From contig NC_057791.1 of assembly GCF_014905175.1 (NCBI RefSeq), positions 10,916,177-10,980,176 of the forward strand: 64,000 bases of DNA, in the 5' to 3' direction. Below the pieces are notes generated by a model, which was not told the origin of the DNA, searched no databases, and was given only the letters and a program-made list of their open reading frames with translations. Shown one piece after another: positions 21,973 to 35,300 of the stretch (the first letter of the stretch is position 1; each line of letters starts with the position of its first letter). The stretch comes from Aphidius gifuensis. Lineage: Eukaryota; Arthropoda; Insecta; Hymenoptera; Braconidae. Made by a program: the position numbers and the translations under genes.

Positions 21973-24897
21973 ATGTCAGACTTGAAAAGTTTGGAGCACC
22001 CGACCCTTAAAGTAAGTTAAAAAATTTTAATACAACAAAAAAAAAAAATTATGAAAACATGTAAATAAGTAAAGAATAACATAGTTATATTTCTTAGTTC
22101 ACGTTAACAGAAATTACTCTTTGTGTAATTTTAGGTGCCATATGAATTTTTGAACAAAAAATTTCGTTGTACCCAAAAAGCACTCGATCGAGAAGTGTCT
22201 CATGTACAAACTACTGCAAATGAGTTGGAGAAAGTTTTGACAATCGATGAAACTCCTGTTACATCCGAGATGTCAAGGCTTCTTGGTGGAGTTGTTGCTA
22301 GACTCCACGTGCTCAAAAGGAAAGCAGGCGAGTCCATTGCTGAAGAATTACATACGGGTATGGTGTGTAAAAGACGATTAGACCACTTAAAGGAACATGC
22401 AAATACGACTCCAAGTGTTGTCAATCGGTGGAGACGACAAAGACTCGATCGAATGCTGGTTGAGTACTTTCTACGTAAAGGCTACTACAAAACAGCCCGA
22501 AAGCTTGCTGATACAACTGATCTACAAGATCTCACAAATATTGGTTAATTATTTCTTATTTCAACAAGTGAAGAGAGGATTTGATAATAATAAAAAGATC
22601 AACCATTTGTTTTAGATGTTTTTATGGTATCGAGAGAAGTCGAAATATCTTTGGCAAATCACGAGACTGCCAGGTGTCTTGGATGGTGTCACGATAATAG
22701 GTCGAAGCTTCGAAAATTAGGCAGCACAATGGAATTCAATCTTCGTGTGCAAGAGTTCATTGAACTTATCAGAGTCGATCGGCGTCTTGATGCTGTAAAA
22801 CATGCACGTAAATGTTTTGCAAACTATGATGACTATCAGTTACAAGAGATTCAGAGCTGCATGGGTCAGTTGGCATTTCCTGCAAATCCTCACCATAGCC
22901 CTTACAAAGATTTGTTGGATGAGAAAAGGTTATTTTTTAGCTTGATTTTGTTTGTTTACCTTCCTTAAGCAGTTTTTCATAGCAATAAGGCAAATAATAT
23001 ATAAAATTTATGCCGGTGCGAATATTTTCAGGTGGCTTCTAAAAATTATTACTTTTATTCAATAAACATTTTATTTGTCCTATACGTAGCATGATACTAC
23101 TAGCTTCGTTCTAGCATAGTTTTTTGAACTTATTTACCAGCTTCAAAACTATGGTAGAGCTGAGTTTTTAACCGAGAAATTGACGTTATCGACCATCTCA
23201 CGGTATTAAAAAAGTATTAAAAAGAGTATTAAAAAAAATATCCTTAGGTTTTTTTTGAACAAACAATAAACAATGCTGATAAGCCACTGTGGAGGAAAAT
23301 TGGTTGGGTACTTTGTCCAACGAAGATAATTCATTCAGCCTTAAAGAATGAAAAAGAAAAAAAAAACTAATTAGAATTAGTCCAAAATTAACATGCTTAT
23401 ACAGTTATTCCTTATATAAAAAAGACAGTTGTCATCGATCTTCCGGACATTTGATTGGTCATTGTCTTTTTCTATTATTTTTTTATTTATTTCGTTAGCA
23501 ACAAAAAAAAAAAAAAAGAGTGAGTGAAACATAGTTTGTTTTTTTGTTGCTAACGGAATAAATCAAATAAACAAAAAGTGATCTTCAAAGAACTAAATCG
23601 GTAACATATACGAGCGCTTGATAGACAGTTATAAACAAATGCATCAGTAGAAATCCACAAAAAAGTATATTTTACTTCTTCATAATGTCTTTTATTCATC
23701 GGATTTTTTAGAAATACTGTGCAACAAATATTTATTGTAAAAAAAAATATTGAAAATAAAAAGACCAGTGGAAAATTATAAAGTTGAAATTTTTTAAAAG
23801 TTTACACAATTTTTTTTACATTAAATATTTGTTGCACAGTATTCCTAAAAAATCCATTAAATAAAGGACATCTTTGAGAAGCATAATTTTTTTTTTTTTT
23901 CAAATTCTACTGATGCATTTTTTTACAACAATAATAACAATAAACATCTGAAGTGTCGCGCGGTCGATCACAAGTCCGTATATGTTACCGATTGTTTATT
24001 ATTGTTATAAAAAAATGCATCAGTAGAATTTCAAAAAGAAAATATATTTTGTTTTTTCATAATGTCCGTTATTCATCGGATTTTTTATAAATACTGTGTA
24101 ACAAATATTTATTGTAAAAAAAAATATTGACAATAAAAAGACCAGTGGAAAATTATAAAGTTGAAATTTTTTTAAAGTTTAAACAATTTTCTTTACAATA
24201 AATATTTGTTGCACAGGATTTATAAAAAATTGATTCAATGAAGGACATTATGAAGGAGTAAGATATATTTTTTTGTGGATTTCTACTGATGCATTTGTTT
24301 ATAACAATAATAAACAATAAACATTTTCGAAATCATTGATACAGGCGCGCGTAGCGCGCCAATGGGCTCGTCTATTAATATTTAAAAGTGATCACAACCA
24401 TGATTGATATTTTACAGATGGGACAGACTCGTTGAACAATTTCGACATGAGAATTACAGACTTTTCCAATTAGCAAGTCAAAGTGTTTTTACAGTTGCAC
24501 TTCAAGCTGGATTATCTGCCCTCAAGACATTACAGTGTTATAGTGCTAATAAAGAGGGCAAAAACGCAAGCTGTCCTGTTTGCCATGAAGCTCTTAATGA
24601 TTTAGCAGCAACGCTACCTTTTGCTCACTGCTCTCAGTCTAGACTGGTTTGCAGCATTAGTGGTGAACCATTGAACGAGTATAATCAACCAATGATGATG
24701 CCAAATGGATATATTTATGGAGAAAAGGTATTTTTCAGATCGATAATTATTCTATTAATTACAACACTTGACTATACTATTTCTCTTTACTTCAGGCACT
24801 TCAAACAATCGCAAAAGAAAACAACGGCGCTGTGATGTGCCCAAAAACCAAAGAAGTATTTTCCTTCAAGAAAATTGAAAAAGTTTACGTCATGTAA
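21973..24897 (+). CDS. MAEA: MAEA, RING-type subunit of the GID/CTLH E3 ubiquitin ligase
   Basis: Five exons join in phase: 21973-22011, 22135-22543, 22616-22928, 24418-24727 and 24796-24897, giving 390 aa (human MAEA 396). Alignment from memory is collinear throughout: EHPTLKVPYEFLNKKFR at the start, a LisH segment at about 111-147 (RMLVEYFLRKGYYKTARKLA), CTLH/CRA region to about 250 (CLGWCHDNRSKLRK, RLDAVKHARKCF, SPYKDLLDEKRW), then the Gid-type RING from about 306 (CPVC, AHC, LVCSISGEPL, MMMPNGYIYG, VMCPKTKEVF) and the terminal KVYVM. The family member pairs with RMND5 to form the catalytic RING pair that ubiquitinates substrates in cytoplasm and nucleus. Intron 3 is 1.49 kb and holds two hairpin repeats; the other introns are 68-123 bp. 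The ATG context is AAAATGTCA. Confidence 0.95.
23630..23940. repeat. Hairpin repeat in MAEA intron 3, copy 1
   Basis: AATGCATCAGTAGAAAT at the left is inverted as CTACTGATGCATTT; inner arms AAATATTTATTGTAAAAAAA / TTAAATATTTGTTGCACAGT. Confidence 0.85.
24000..24310. repeat. Hairpin repeat in MAEA intron 3, copy 2
   Basis: Same ends and core as 23630-23940, about 60 bp after it. Followed by the GC-only palindrome GGCGCGCGTAGCGCGCC at 24343-24359. Confidence 0.85.
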
Positions 24898-24951
24898 AAC
24901 GTATTATTTTATGCTGTACTATTATCATATATAAAATGCTGCGTAATTCAT

Positions 24952-24957
24952 AATAAA
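24952..24957 (+). promoter_or_regulatory. Polyadenylation signal candidate for MAEA
   Basis: AATAAA lies 55 bp after the MAEA stop and is the first canonical signal downstream. The site is inferred from the motif and its distance only. Confidence 0.5.
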
Positions 24958-25015
24958 GCATTAACAGTTGCTATTTTAGATAACATTCTATTTAAAAAAT
25001 GTAATACACTCGAAC

Positions 25016-25016
<1 letters not shown>

Positions 25017-25044
<28 letters not shown>
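25017..25044. repeat. (AAT)n microsatellite
   Basis: About nine ATA units, 120 bp after the MAEA stop. Confidence 0.9.
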
Positions 25045-25046
<2 letters not shown>

Positions 25047-25498
25047 GTCGAAATATTTTTCAAATTCTAGATGCTTAGTAGCAATATCAATATTTACGGT
25101 ATTTAAAACTTATCATTCATCATTTAATTTATTTTTATTATTTTTTAAGATGGACGAACTACTTTTTTTTTCTACAGTCAGTAACATTCATGAAGACTAG
25201 AAACCTAAGGGTCCGTATTTTCGGCCACAGTTGAGGGGCTGGATGCAAAAAAGCCCAATGCAATCAAAGCGCAGAAAAAAAGGGAAGCTGCTCCGGAAGA
25301 AAATAAAAAAAATTAAGTAGAATTAAAAAATACACATTTTCTTTTAAATAAATTTTTCTTGATGATAATTATTTAATGTGATAAAAAATAAAATCGAAAA
25401 AAAACCTGGTAACGTTTGTTACTGGCTTGAATAGTAAGAATTTGGAAAGTAAGAATTTTCAATACTCCATCTAAGAATATGATCATTTTTATTGCTTA

Positions 25499-28244
25499 AG
25501 GGCCGGTTTTGTAGTCCATAGCTGTGTTCGATGGTCGTCTCGGCTCAGTTCCGTCTCACTTATGGCGCTAGCGACGTACGGTTGTTTGAAGAACTACAAA
25601 GGCAAAAAATCTCAATACAGGTGCTTATCTATATCATCACTGTATTAATGCCCCAATAAATATTGTTTATTTACTTTATGCAAACAGTAGCTGTGTTCGA
25701 TGGTCGTCTCGGCTCAGTTCCGTCTCACTTACGGCTCACTTATGGCGCTAGCGACGTACGGTTGTTTGAAGAACTACAAAGGCACAAAATCTCAATACAG
25801 GTGCCTATCTATATGATTACTGTATCAATGCCCCAATAAATATTGTTGATTGACGAAATGACGATTGTTGTTGTTGTTCGTTGTCGTTTCAAAATTTATT
25901 GTTATTTATTAAAACTTTAATTTTGTAATAACAAAATGAGTTCATAATATTATTTTGATTGTTTTCATCTATTTCCTATGTATAAAAGATAAAAAATTAT
26001 TGTTCAATGGCACAGATAATAATTCCATCTCCAAAATTTGTATTTTCATTTTTATTTCTTTCATTCACTATGCTTTTTCACCTGAATTATATTTTCTAGA
26101 TTCATTTTGATTATATATTTATCAACTCATTGTAATAGATTATTATCATGACACTGTTTGCATAAAGTATAAATACATAAATATTCATTGAAGCATTGAT
26201 ACAGTGATGATATAGATAAGCACCTGTATTGAGATTTTGTGCCTTTGTAGTTCTTCAAACAACCGTACGTCGCTAGCGCCATAAGTGAGCCGTAAGTGAG
26301 ACGGAACTGAGCCGAGACGACCATCGAACACAGCTTATGTCATCATAATAATCTATTACAATAAATTAATGAATATATAATCAACATGAATATAGATAAT
26401 ATAATTCAGGTAAGAGCAAATAGTAAATGAAAGAAATAGAAATAAAAATAAAAATTTTAGGGATGATATATAGATAGGCACCTGTATTGAGATTTTGTGC
26501 CTTCGTAGTTCTTCAAACAACCGTACGTCGCTAGCGCCATAAGTGAGCCGTAAGTGAGACGGAACTGAGCCGAGACGACCATCGAACACAGCTCACAGTT
26601 AAGTTAACATGGTTCTATACTATAGTATAGTATAGGAAAGAGAAGCGTTAGACTATACCAAAAAACTGTAACTATGGCAGGGGTATAGCAGTATTAGTAT
26701 AGCACTACATGTATTTTTAAGTAGGCTTATTTGCCACAAGGGACCCTAGACTGAGTCTAGTGAGTATAAGTATAGCCCGCCATATTGTATTGAGATGGTA
26801 AATCGGTTTATTTCTACGTTATCTGTCGCGATTCTTTCTTACCCGCTAAATTGAATTTTCTTTCGAAGATTGTATAGACTATATTTAGGTAATTGATTAA
26901 TTTAAATGAATAATAAGCTATAGAAAAAGGTCTAAGAAAAGAATGTAGCCACATATTATTTTATAAAAAATTAATTCAGCTAAAAAAAATAAACATGTAA
27001 AAAATGTAAATGTAAAATACTGCTTTTCCTTGGACATTTGTATTTTTAAAAAATAAACAGTATTTATAAAAAAATAAATATGTCAAGGAATTATTCTCGG
27101 AGGAAATACCTTGGCAACATTAATTCCTTGCTTATCTTTTCCAGCTATTTTTTTCCTTGGACATTTTTATTTAGTTAAAATAATACATTATTAAAAAAAT
27201 ATTTAATGTCCAGGTGAATTAATGCTAAGGAATTAATGTGACTGAGGAATTATTTCCTTGAGACATAATTTTTGGCAACATTAATTCCTTAGCTACATCT
27301 TTTCTACACTGCTTTTCCTTGACATTTTTATCTATTTTATAAATAAAATACATGTAAATTTATTTTTTAAAAATACAAATGTCCAAGGAAAAGCAGTAGC
27401 TAAGGAAAAGATGAAGCTAAGGAACTAATGTTGCCAAAAAATTATGTCTCAAGGAAATAATTCCTTAGTCACATTAATTCCTTAGCTACATCTTTTCCTT
27501 AGCTACTGCTTTTCCTTGGACATTTTCATTTATTAAATAGATAAAATACATGTATTTTTATTTAAAAAAAATAAAAATGTCCAAGGAAAATATATATATT
27601 TATTTCTTTGGCAAAATTAATTTCGTATAAATTAACATGTGACAACTTCCTTTCCTTAGCTACCATTTTTCCTATGACCATTTATTTTTTTAAATTAATA
27701 AAAAGCTATGGGAAAAATCATAGCTAAGGAAAGAATGTGGCCTGCATATTTATTTCTTTGGTAAAATTAATTTCGCATCAATTAACATGTGACAACTTCC
27801 TTTCCTTAGCTACCTTTTTTCCTATGACCATTTATATATTTGAATTAATAAACAGCTATGGGAAAAGTATTAGCTAAGGAAAGAATGTTGCCTACATGTT
27901 AATTTCTTTGGCAAAATTAATTTTCTATTAATTAACATGTGGCTACATCTTTTCCATAGACATTTTTCTCATAGCTTACTATTTATCATACGATATTAAA
28001 TAAATAAATAAAAATAAAGAATATTAATCACATTTCAAATTATAATATAAATCAGTCGGTAGCATAGTTCGGGTCGATATTGGAGATATTATTGTCTTAT
28101 TATCTACATTCTCCCCTCCTTTCACCCAAACGCAAAAATCGGTCTCTGCGCATGGGAAAAATCTTCAGTTAGGGAAAAAAATAAGCCCAGAAAAAAATAC
28201 ACGTAGTGCTACCCCCCTGAACTATGGACTACAAAATCGGCCCT
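25499..28244. mobile_element. 2.75-kb composite, AGGGCCGGTTTTGTAGTCC ends
   Basis: AGGGCCGGTTTTGTAGTCCA at 25499 is inverted as TGGACTACAAAATCGGCCCT ending at 28244. Inside: four GTTCGATGGTCGTCTCGG units (two forward from 25523 and 25693, two inverted ending 26334 and 26592), a TATAGTATAG-rich stretch (26605-26800), then CTAAGGAA palindromic units (26930-27960). Target duplication unclear (TAA versus TAT). Confidence 0.75.
26930..27960. repeat. CTAAGGAA palindromic satellite, diverged units
   Basis: Units at 27240-27590 match the 4590-7310 array. Units at 27600-27960 are a shifted variant (CTATGGGAAAA, AACTTCCTTTCCTTAGC). 27060-27240 has many small deletions. Confidence 0.8.
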
Positions 28245-28339
28245 ATAGGGGTCTGACCTATGAGCGGAGTTTGGTTGCTCACGCACGCATTTATTGTGTG
28301 AAGGCGATGGAGTTTAACACCGCCATGGTAAAGGCTTAT

Positions 28340-28445
28340 CTGTGAGCAGTGTTGGGTAGGTATGATACCGGTGTATCATACAGCAGTATCATACAGTATG
28401 ATACATCTCCATTATCATACGCCATGTATCATACATTAAGAGCGC
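28340..28445. repeat. Fragment with CAGTGTTGGGTAGGTA end
   Basis: Shares its terminus with the element at 43242-44160, followed by GTATGATAC palindromic words. The other end is absent. Confidence 0.6.
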
Positions 28446-28550
28446 CTCTACATTTCACTTTTTAAACTATTTTACTGACGCCATTTTGCCTATCCGCCAT
28501 TGAACACATATATTTGACGCCCAAAAACAATATGTTAACATCCAACATAG

Positions 28551-29985
28551 GGTTACCATATCTCGAAAAAGCCAAATCAGGACATTTTCCTCGCACTCCA
28601 AAATTTTACCCCCTCCACCTATAAATTTATGTTTCAAGTAGATAATCATAACAATTCATTTATTTTGATTATATGTTATTTATTCATTTGTTTTCTTTTA
28701 ATTATTCAATAATTATTCATCAAAATTACACAAACGATAGAAAAATTTTTTACAGTAGTTAATTTCTTTGTCTAAATTAATTCATCAAAAATTAATTGGT
28801 AAGCGAAATCCTTTCGTTAGGCTTTTTTGTTATAGCTTTTAAGTTGTTAAATTAATAATTATTTAAACAAACTGAAAGCTATGAGAAAAATGGCTAAGGA
28901 AGGAAGTTGCTTACCAATTAATTTTTGAAGAATTAATTTGGCTAAAGAAAATAATTAGCGAGCTACATTCTTTTCTTAGCAACTTGACAATAGCTTTTTA
29001 TTTATTCAAACAAATTAAAAGCTATAGGAAAAATGGCTAAGAAATAGATGTTGCTTACCAATTAATTGTCAATAGCCTTTTATCTATTTAAACAACCCTG
29101 GTGGAAAAAATCTCTCCGGATTTCGACGTAATTGAGACTTCCAGAGATATTTACAGAGTAATCTCCAGACTATTTTCATAATATCTCCGGATTTTTTCCG
29201 GAATTTTCGCTTAAAAAAAACCAACAAAAAAAAATAGAAAAATCAATAAAAGAACCAGAAATAAGAGTTTACATACGAAATATAAAAACCGAATTTTCTT
29301 CCAAGAAAATCCGGAGAAAATCCGAATAAATTCCGGATTAATATCTCCGGTAGTCTCAATTGTGAATTGCGTAGAAAATTCGGAGAAATCCGGAAAAAAT
29401 CCGGATAAATTATTTCTACCAGGGAAATTGAAAGCTATAGAAAAAATGGCTAAGGAAAGGATGTTGCTTACCAATTAATTTTTGAAGAATCAATTTAGCT
29501 AAAAAAATTAACTGGCAAGCCACATCCTTTCTTTAGCCATTTGTTAATAGCTTTTTATTTATTTAAACAAATTATAAGCTGTAAAAAAAATGGCTAAGGG
29601 AAGGATGTTCTTTACTTATTCATTTTTAAAAAATTAATTTAGCTAAAGAAATTAAGTGGCAAGCCACAAAATTTACAAAAATAAAAGAAGGGTTGCCTAC
29701 GCTATAGAAATTTTGCATCGGGCCCTCTATACTCTATAGGACGAGGTACATATTCTGCACGCCATTTTAATTTCAATAATTAGAGGTATTCAAGAGTCTA
29801 TCATAGTAGCGTAAATGATAAATTCTATATTATATTTATTAAAAAAAAAAATTATAATAAAAAAAAAAATTTTAAAATTGTGAACAAGTCTCAAAAATCA
29901 GGACATTTGACAAATCAGGACCGTATCAGGACAAGCCAAACAAAATCAGGACATGTCCTGCTAAATCAGGACGCATGGTAACCTT
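28551..29985. mobile_element. 1.4-kb element, GGTTACCAT ends, with insertions
   Basis: GGGTTACCATAT and CAAATCAGGACA near 28551-28585 are inverted at 29880-29985 (AAATCAGGAC repeats, GCATGGTAACC). The interior holds GGCTAAGGAAAGGATG palindromic units and the 329-bp MITE. Confidence 0.65.
29096..29424. mobile_element. 329-bp MITE, CCCTGGT ends
   Basis: CCCTGGTGGAAAAAATCTCTCC at left, AATTATTTCTACCAGGG at right, with CTCCGGA / TCCGGAG interior. Compared with neighbouring units reading TTTAAACAAATTGAAAGC, the insertion duplicated about 2 bp (AA). Confidence 0.85.
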
Positions 29986-30518
29986 AGCAGTGTTGCCGGA
30001 TCGCAATTCTCTCATGTCCTCTCGTTGCGAGAAAGACGAAAATTTCAAAATTTAACATTAAATATCTTTAAAAATCAACGCCAGAAAAAATTCAAATTTT
30101 TTTATCGTATTCGTCTTGTCGAGCACTACAATTTGATAGTAATTAGAAAATTTTTTAGTGAAAAACGAACTCGTTAAAAATAAAAATGTACGGTATATCA
30201 ACTTATAGTCCTATCCTCGCGTATAAAAGTTGTCAACTTTGACATTAATTATCTCAAAAAAACAACGTCAGAAAAAATTGAAAAAAATTGAGAGTATAGA
30301 TATTTATTTCATTTGAAAAATAAGCCAAAAAAAAAAAAAAATTGAGTGACGATTTAATTATTTATAAGCAACCTTAATATTGCATAACTTTTTTGTTTAT
30401 AATAAAAAAAAAAAATTACGAGTATAATAAAAAAAAAGCAATTCGTAAAGAATATAAAAAAATTTTTACTAAACCAGTTTCCCAAAAAAAAAGCGTCAAA
30501 AAAGTGGAAAAAATTTTT
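29425..30518. repeat. 1,094-bp inverted duplication, copy 1
   Basis: Reads as the reverse complement of 44783-45876, same length, no difference in the parts compared by eye. Begins exactly at the end of the 329-bp MITE. Confidence 0.9.
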
Positions 30519-32150
30519 TTTTTAGACTTCAAAATATTAAAATCTTAATAACATTTTTATTTATTGACCAAAATTATAATTAAAATATCTAATAGATACA
30601 GAAAAATCCTAGCTGATTTGTAGTGAAGAAATTAATAGAATGCGGGAAAATTAACTCTTACCAAAATATTGCGTTTATGGATCAACGAAAATATCAGATA
30701 GACTTGCTAATTTGTAGTGAAGAAATTAGAATTTGTAGTTGAACCATTTTTCCGGGAAAATTAATTCTCTCATATAATACCTTAATAAAATATTGCGTAA
30801 CTTTTTTGTTTTGTAGACCAAAATTATAACTAAAATATCAGATAGATACAGAAAAATCCTAGCTGATCTGTAGTGAAGAAATTAAAATTTGTAGTTAAAC
30901 AGTTTTTCCGGGAAAATTATTTTTCTGTATCTACCTGTAATTTTAGTTATAATTTTGGTCTCTAAATAAAAAAGTTACGCAATATTTTATTAAGGTATTA
31001 TATGAGAGAATTAATTTTCACGGCAAAACCGTTCAACTACAAATTCTAATTTATTTACTACAAATTAGCTAGGATTTTTCTGTATCTATCTGATATTTCA
31101 GTTTCAATTTTGGTCTATAAATAAAAAAGTTACGAAATATTTTATTAAGGTATTATATGAGAGAATTAATTTTCTCAGCAAAACGGTTTAACTACAAATT
31201 TTAATTTATTTTACTACAAATCAGCTAGGATTTTTCCGTATCTATCTGTTATTTTAGTTTCAATTTTGGTCTATAAATAATAAAGTTACGCAATATTTTA
31301 TTAAGGTATTTTATGAGAGAATTAATTTTCCTGCAAAAACGGTTCAACTACAAATTCTAATTTCTTCACTACAAATTAGCTAGGATTTTTCTGTGTCTAT
31401 CTGATATTTCAGTTTCAATTTTGGTCTATAAATTAAAAAGTCACGCAATATTTTACTAAGGTATTATATGAGAGAATTAATTTTCTCGGCAAAACGGTTT
31501 GACTTCAAATTTTAATTTTTTTCACTACAAATTAGCTAGAATTTTTCCGTATCTATCTGTTATTTTAGTTATAATTTTGGTCTATAAATAAAAAAGTTAC
31601 GCAATATTTTATTAGGGTATTATATGAGAGAATTAATTTTCCCGGCAAAACGGTTCAACTACAAATTTTAATTTCTTTACTACAAATTAGCTAGGATTTT
31701 TCTGTATCTATCTGATATTTTAGTTTCAATTTTGGTCTATAAATAATAAAGTTACGCAATATTTTATTAAGGTATTTTATAAAAGAGTTAATTTTCCCGC
31801 AAAAACGGTTCAACTACAAATTCTAATTTCTTCACTACAAATCAGCTAGAATTTTTCTGTATCTATTAGATATTTTAGTTGCAATTTTGGTCTATAAATA
31901 AAAATGTTATTAAAATTTTAATATTTTGGAGTAAAAAAAAAAAAATTTTTCCACTTTTTTGACGCTTTTTTTTGGGAAACTGGTTTAGTAAAAATCTTTT
32001 TATAATCTTTACGAATTGCTTTTTTCTTATTATACTCGTAATCTTTTTTTTATTATAAACAAAAAAGTTATGCAATTTTAATATGATTATTCTCCAAAAA
32101 AAAAATTTTTTTTTTTTTGTCATCATTTTCCATCTTAAAATTAAATTTCG
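30519..32150. repeat. Foldback array of ~155-bp units
   Basis: Units with CTACAAATTAGCTAGGATTT, TTTTGGTCTATAAATAAAAA and GTTACGCAATATTTTATTAA: about two read in inverse orientation (30590-30910), then about six forward (30920-31880). The flanks (30380-30515 and 31925-32080) are inverse copies, so the whole can fold. Confidence 0.85.
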
Positions 32151-32393
32151 TTCACTACAAATTACTACAAATTCTAAGAAAGCTATTAGACTTATTTATT
32201 ACTATTTTTCTTTAATTTTCTACGAAAGTACATTTTAACTCTTTTTCCACCCTTAATTTTTGAACCACAAATTAAACCCTCTACACTACAATTTACTACA
32301 AATTAAGACCTTCAAAATGAACTTTACCAAAAGTTTCTACGATAATGTGGGGTGCTAGGTTCACGCAGCTCATAAAAGCCAATGTTAAAAGTT
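32151..32393. other. Spacer
   Basis: AT-rich, remnants of ACTACAAATT words. Confidence 0.4.
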
Positions 32394-32849
32394 CCCAGGG
32401 AAAAATCGCGTAGATCTACGTATATCAAATTAGATCTACTTAGATCTACTTAGATCTAATTAGATCCGAAAGTAGCAAGATCTACTGATATATGCTTATA
32501 TATAATGAGATCTATTGAGATCTAATTATATCTAACTAGATCTCATTAGACCCCGGCAGAACTGACGTGATCGCTTTTGTCGCCAAAGCCAGAGCAAAAC
32601 CAGAGCAAAGCCAGAGATAAGAAATACAGAATATTAACGATATCTAACGTGAATTTGAGCTTTATATAGATATATTATTTAAATTAAATTATTATTTGAC
32701 TTATTTTTAGCAATAATATTGATGTAGAAAGATTAATATAAGTGGAACAAGTAATGCATGCAAAACATGTTTTCACTTTTCGTGTGACTTTTTGTTATAT
32801 CGCGATAAAGATAAAAGTTATGAATCGAATTGGCTTCTACGAAGCCCAT

Positions 32850-34370
32850 TAGGTTCCATTTTTTTTCCCAAAAGCAATCATTACATTTATTTTCAATTTT
32901 TGGGCCTTATTAGATTTAATATCCGCATTTTTCGATAGAGCCCAATTCCAAATATTGACGGATCGATTCCGGCAATGTTTCAATCGACGACGCTTCATCT
33001 GTAGACTTTACGATATTTTTTTGAAATTTTTCGGTCGTTTATTTTTTTTTTTATTAAACAAAATGTAGTGTCAGAATTTGTTTTTGCAAGATATTTTTTG
33101 AACCGCCGAACCGAATTAGTTGATGTTAAATGAAATTTATATTTTTTTTTTCCCAAAAGCAATTATCATATTTATTTTCAATTTTTGGGCTTTATTGGAT
33201 TTAATATTCCCATTTTTCGATAGGGCCCAATTTCAAATATTGACAGATCGATTCCGGCAATGTTTCAATCGATTACGCTTCATCTGTAGACTTTCCGTTA
33301 TTTTTTTGAAATTTTTCGGTCATTTATTTTATTTTTTATTAAACAACAGAAATAAACAACATTAGATAATAAAACAAAACAAAAAAAATAGTCATTTATT
33401 TTACAATAAAATGAAAAAACAAATCAAACAACAAGAAAAAAAATAAAAAATCCTACGGAACACTAAGGGTGCACCTTGGGGGACTTGACTATATTTTTAG
33501 TGTTCCGTAGGACACTTATGTTTTCGCTTTTCTGTGACTTTTTGTTATTTTGAGATAAAACGAGAAGTCCTGAATCGAATTGGCTTGTGAGATGCTCATT
33601 TTCTTTATTTTTTTTAGCCAAAAGCAATGGTCATATTTATTTCCAATTTTGGGGCCTTATTGGATTTAATATGCCCATTTTTGGACATGGCCCAATTCCA
33701 AATATTGACGGATCAATTCCGGTAATGTTTTAATCGACGACGCTTCATCTGTTGACTCTACGATATTTTTTTTTAATTTTTCGGTCGTTTATTTTTTTTT
33801 TTATTCAACGATATGTAGTGTCACAAATTGGTTTTTCGCGATATTTTTTGAACCGCTCAACCGAATTAGTCGATGTTAAAACAAATTTAGGTTTTTTTTT
33901 TTTTCCAAAAACAGATATGATATTTTTTTTTACTTTTTGGGCTTTATTAGATTTAATATGCCCATCTTTGGACATGGCCCAATTCCAAATATTGACCGAT
34001 CAATTCCGGCAATGTTTTAAGTGACGACGCTTCATCTGTTGACTTTACGATATTTTTTTTTAATTTTTCGGTCGTTTATTTTTTTTTTTATTCAACGATA
34101 TGTAGTGTCACAAATTGTTTTTTCGCGATTTTTCTTGAACCACTGAACCGAGTTAGTCGATGTTAAAACAAATTTAGGATTTTTTTTTTTCCAAAAACAG
34201 ATATGATATTTTTTTTTACTTTTTGGGCCTCATTAGATTTAATATGCCCATTTTTGGACATGGCCCAATTCCAAATATTGACCGATCAATTCCGGCAATG
34301 TTTTAAGTGACGACGCTTCATCTGTAGACTCTACAACATTTTTTTCAAATTTTTCGGTCGTTTACTTTTT
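32850..34370. repeat. Five tandem ~285-bp units
   Basis: GGCCCAATTCCAAATATTGA or a close form recurs at about 32938, 33224, 33677, 33975 and 34262, each followed by TTCCGGCAATGTTT and GACGCTTCATCTGT. One interval is longer because of an insertion containing a hairpin. Confidence 0.85.
33451..33512. repeat. 62-bp hairpin, TCCTACGGAACACTAA arms
   Basis: Perfect 16-bp arms around a 30-nt loop; a half copy is at 34448-34463. Confidence 0.85.
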
Positions 34371-34399
34371 TTTTATTTAACGATATGTGGTGTCACAAA

Positions 34400-35300
34400 C
34401 TGTTTTTTTACAATATTTTTGTAAACAGCAAGAAAAAAAATGAAAAATCCTACGGAACACTTGGGGTGCACCTTGGGGAACTTGACTTTTTTTTTTTTAT
34501 TATTATAATTAATTTTTCGCGTGAAAAAAAAAAAAAATACATTAATCTCTGGCAATACAAAAGCCAGAGGAAAGCCAGAGCAAAGCCAGAGTAGACTTGT
34601 TACATTTATTTATAATAACTAACTATTAAAAACAATTTAATGACTTTTTAGACAGAAAATTAATTTTTCGCTTAAAACAAAAAAAAAAAACACATCTATC
34701 TTTGGCACTACAAAAGCCAGAGGAAAGCCAGACTTGTAAAAAAGACATTTATTTATAACAATAGCACTAATTATGATTAAACAATATTAAATTAATAAAT
34801 TTTTATGACTTTTAGAGACTTTTTTATTATTATAATTAGTTTTTCGCGTATTTTTTGTATTGCCACGAATCGATATGTTTTTTTTTTTTTTTTTAAGCGA
34901 AAAATTAATTTTAACAATAAAAAAGTCTCTAAAAATCATCAAAATTTGACAATTTAATATTTTTTATTAATAGTTAGTGCTATTGTTATAAATAAATGTA
35001 TTTTTTACAAGTCTGGCTTTACTCTGGCTTTTCTCTGGCTTTTGTCTAGTTCTACTCTGGCTTTACTCTGGCTTTACTCTGGCTTTCCTCTGTCTTTTGT
35101 ATTGCCAGAGATTAATGTATTTTTTTTTTTTTTTCACGCGAAAAATTAATTATAATAATAAAAAAGTCTCTAAAAGTCATTAAAATTTATTAATTTAATA
35201 TTTTTTATTAATAGTTAGTGCTATTGTTATAAATAAATGTCCTTTTTACAAGTCTAGCTTCACTCTGGAAAAGGTCTGGATTTACTATTGCTTCACGCTA
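34400..35300. repeat. Inverted arms rich in AAAGCCAGAG
   Basis: AAAGCCAGAGGAAAGCCAG words at 34560-34735 are inverted at 35012-35100, with the AATTAATTTTTCGCGTGAAA motif in both orientations; makes a hairpin. Confidence 0.75.

Larger units (their letters stand above)
24898..25498. other. 3' flank of MAEA
   Basis: Poly(A) candidate, (AAT)n, and a half site of the AAGACTAGAAACC repeat at 25193; nothing else recognised. Confidence 0.5.
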
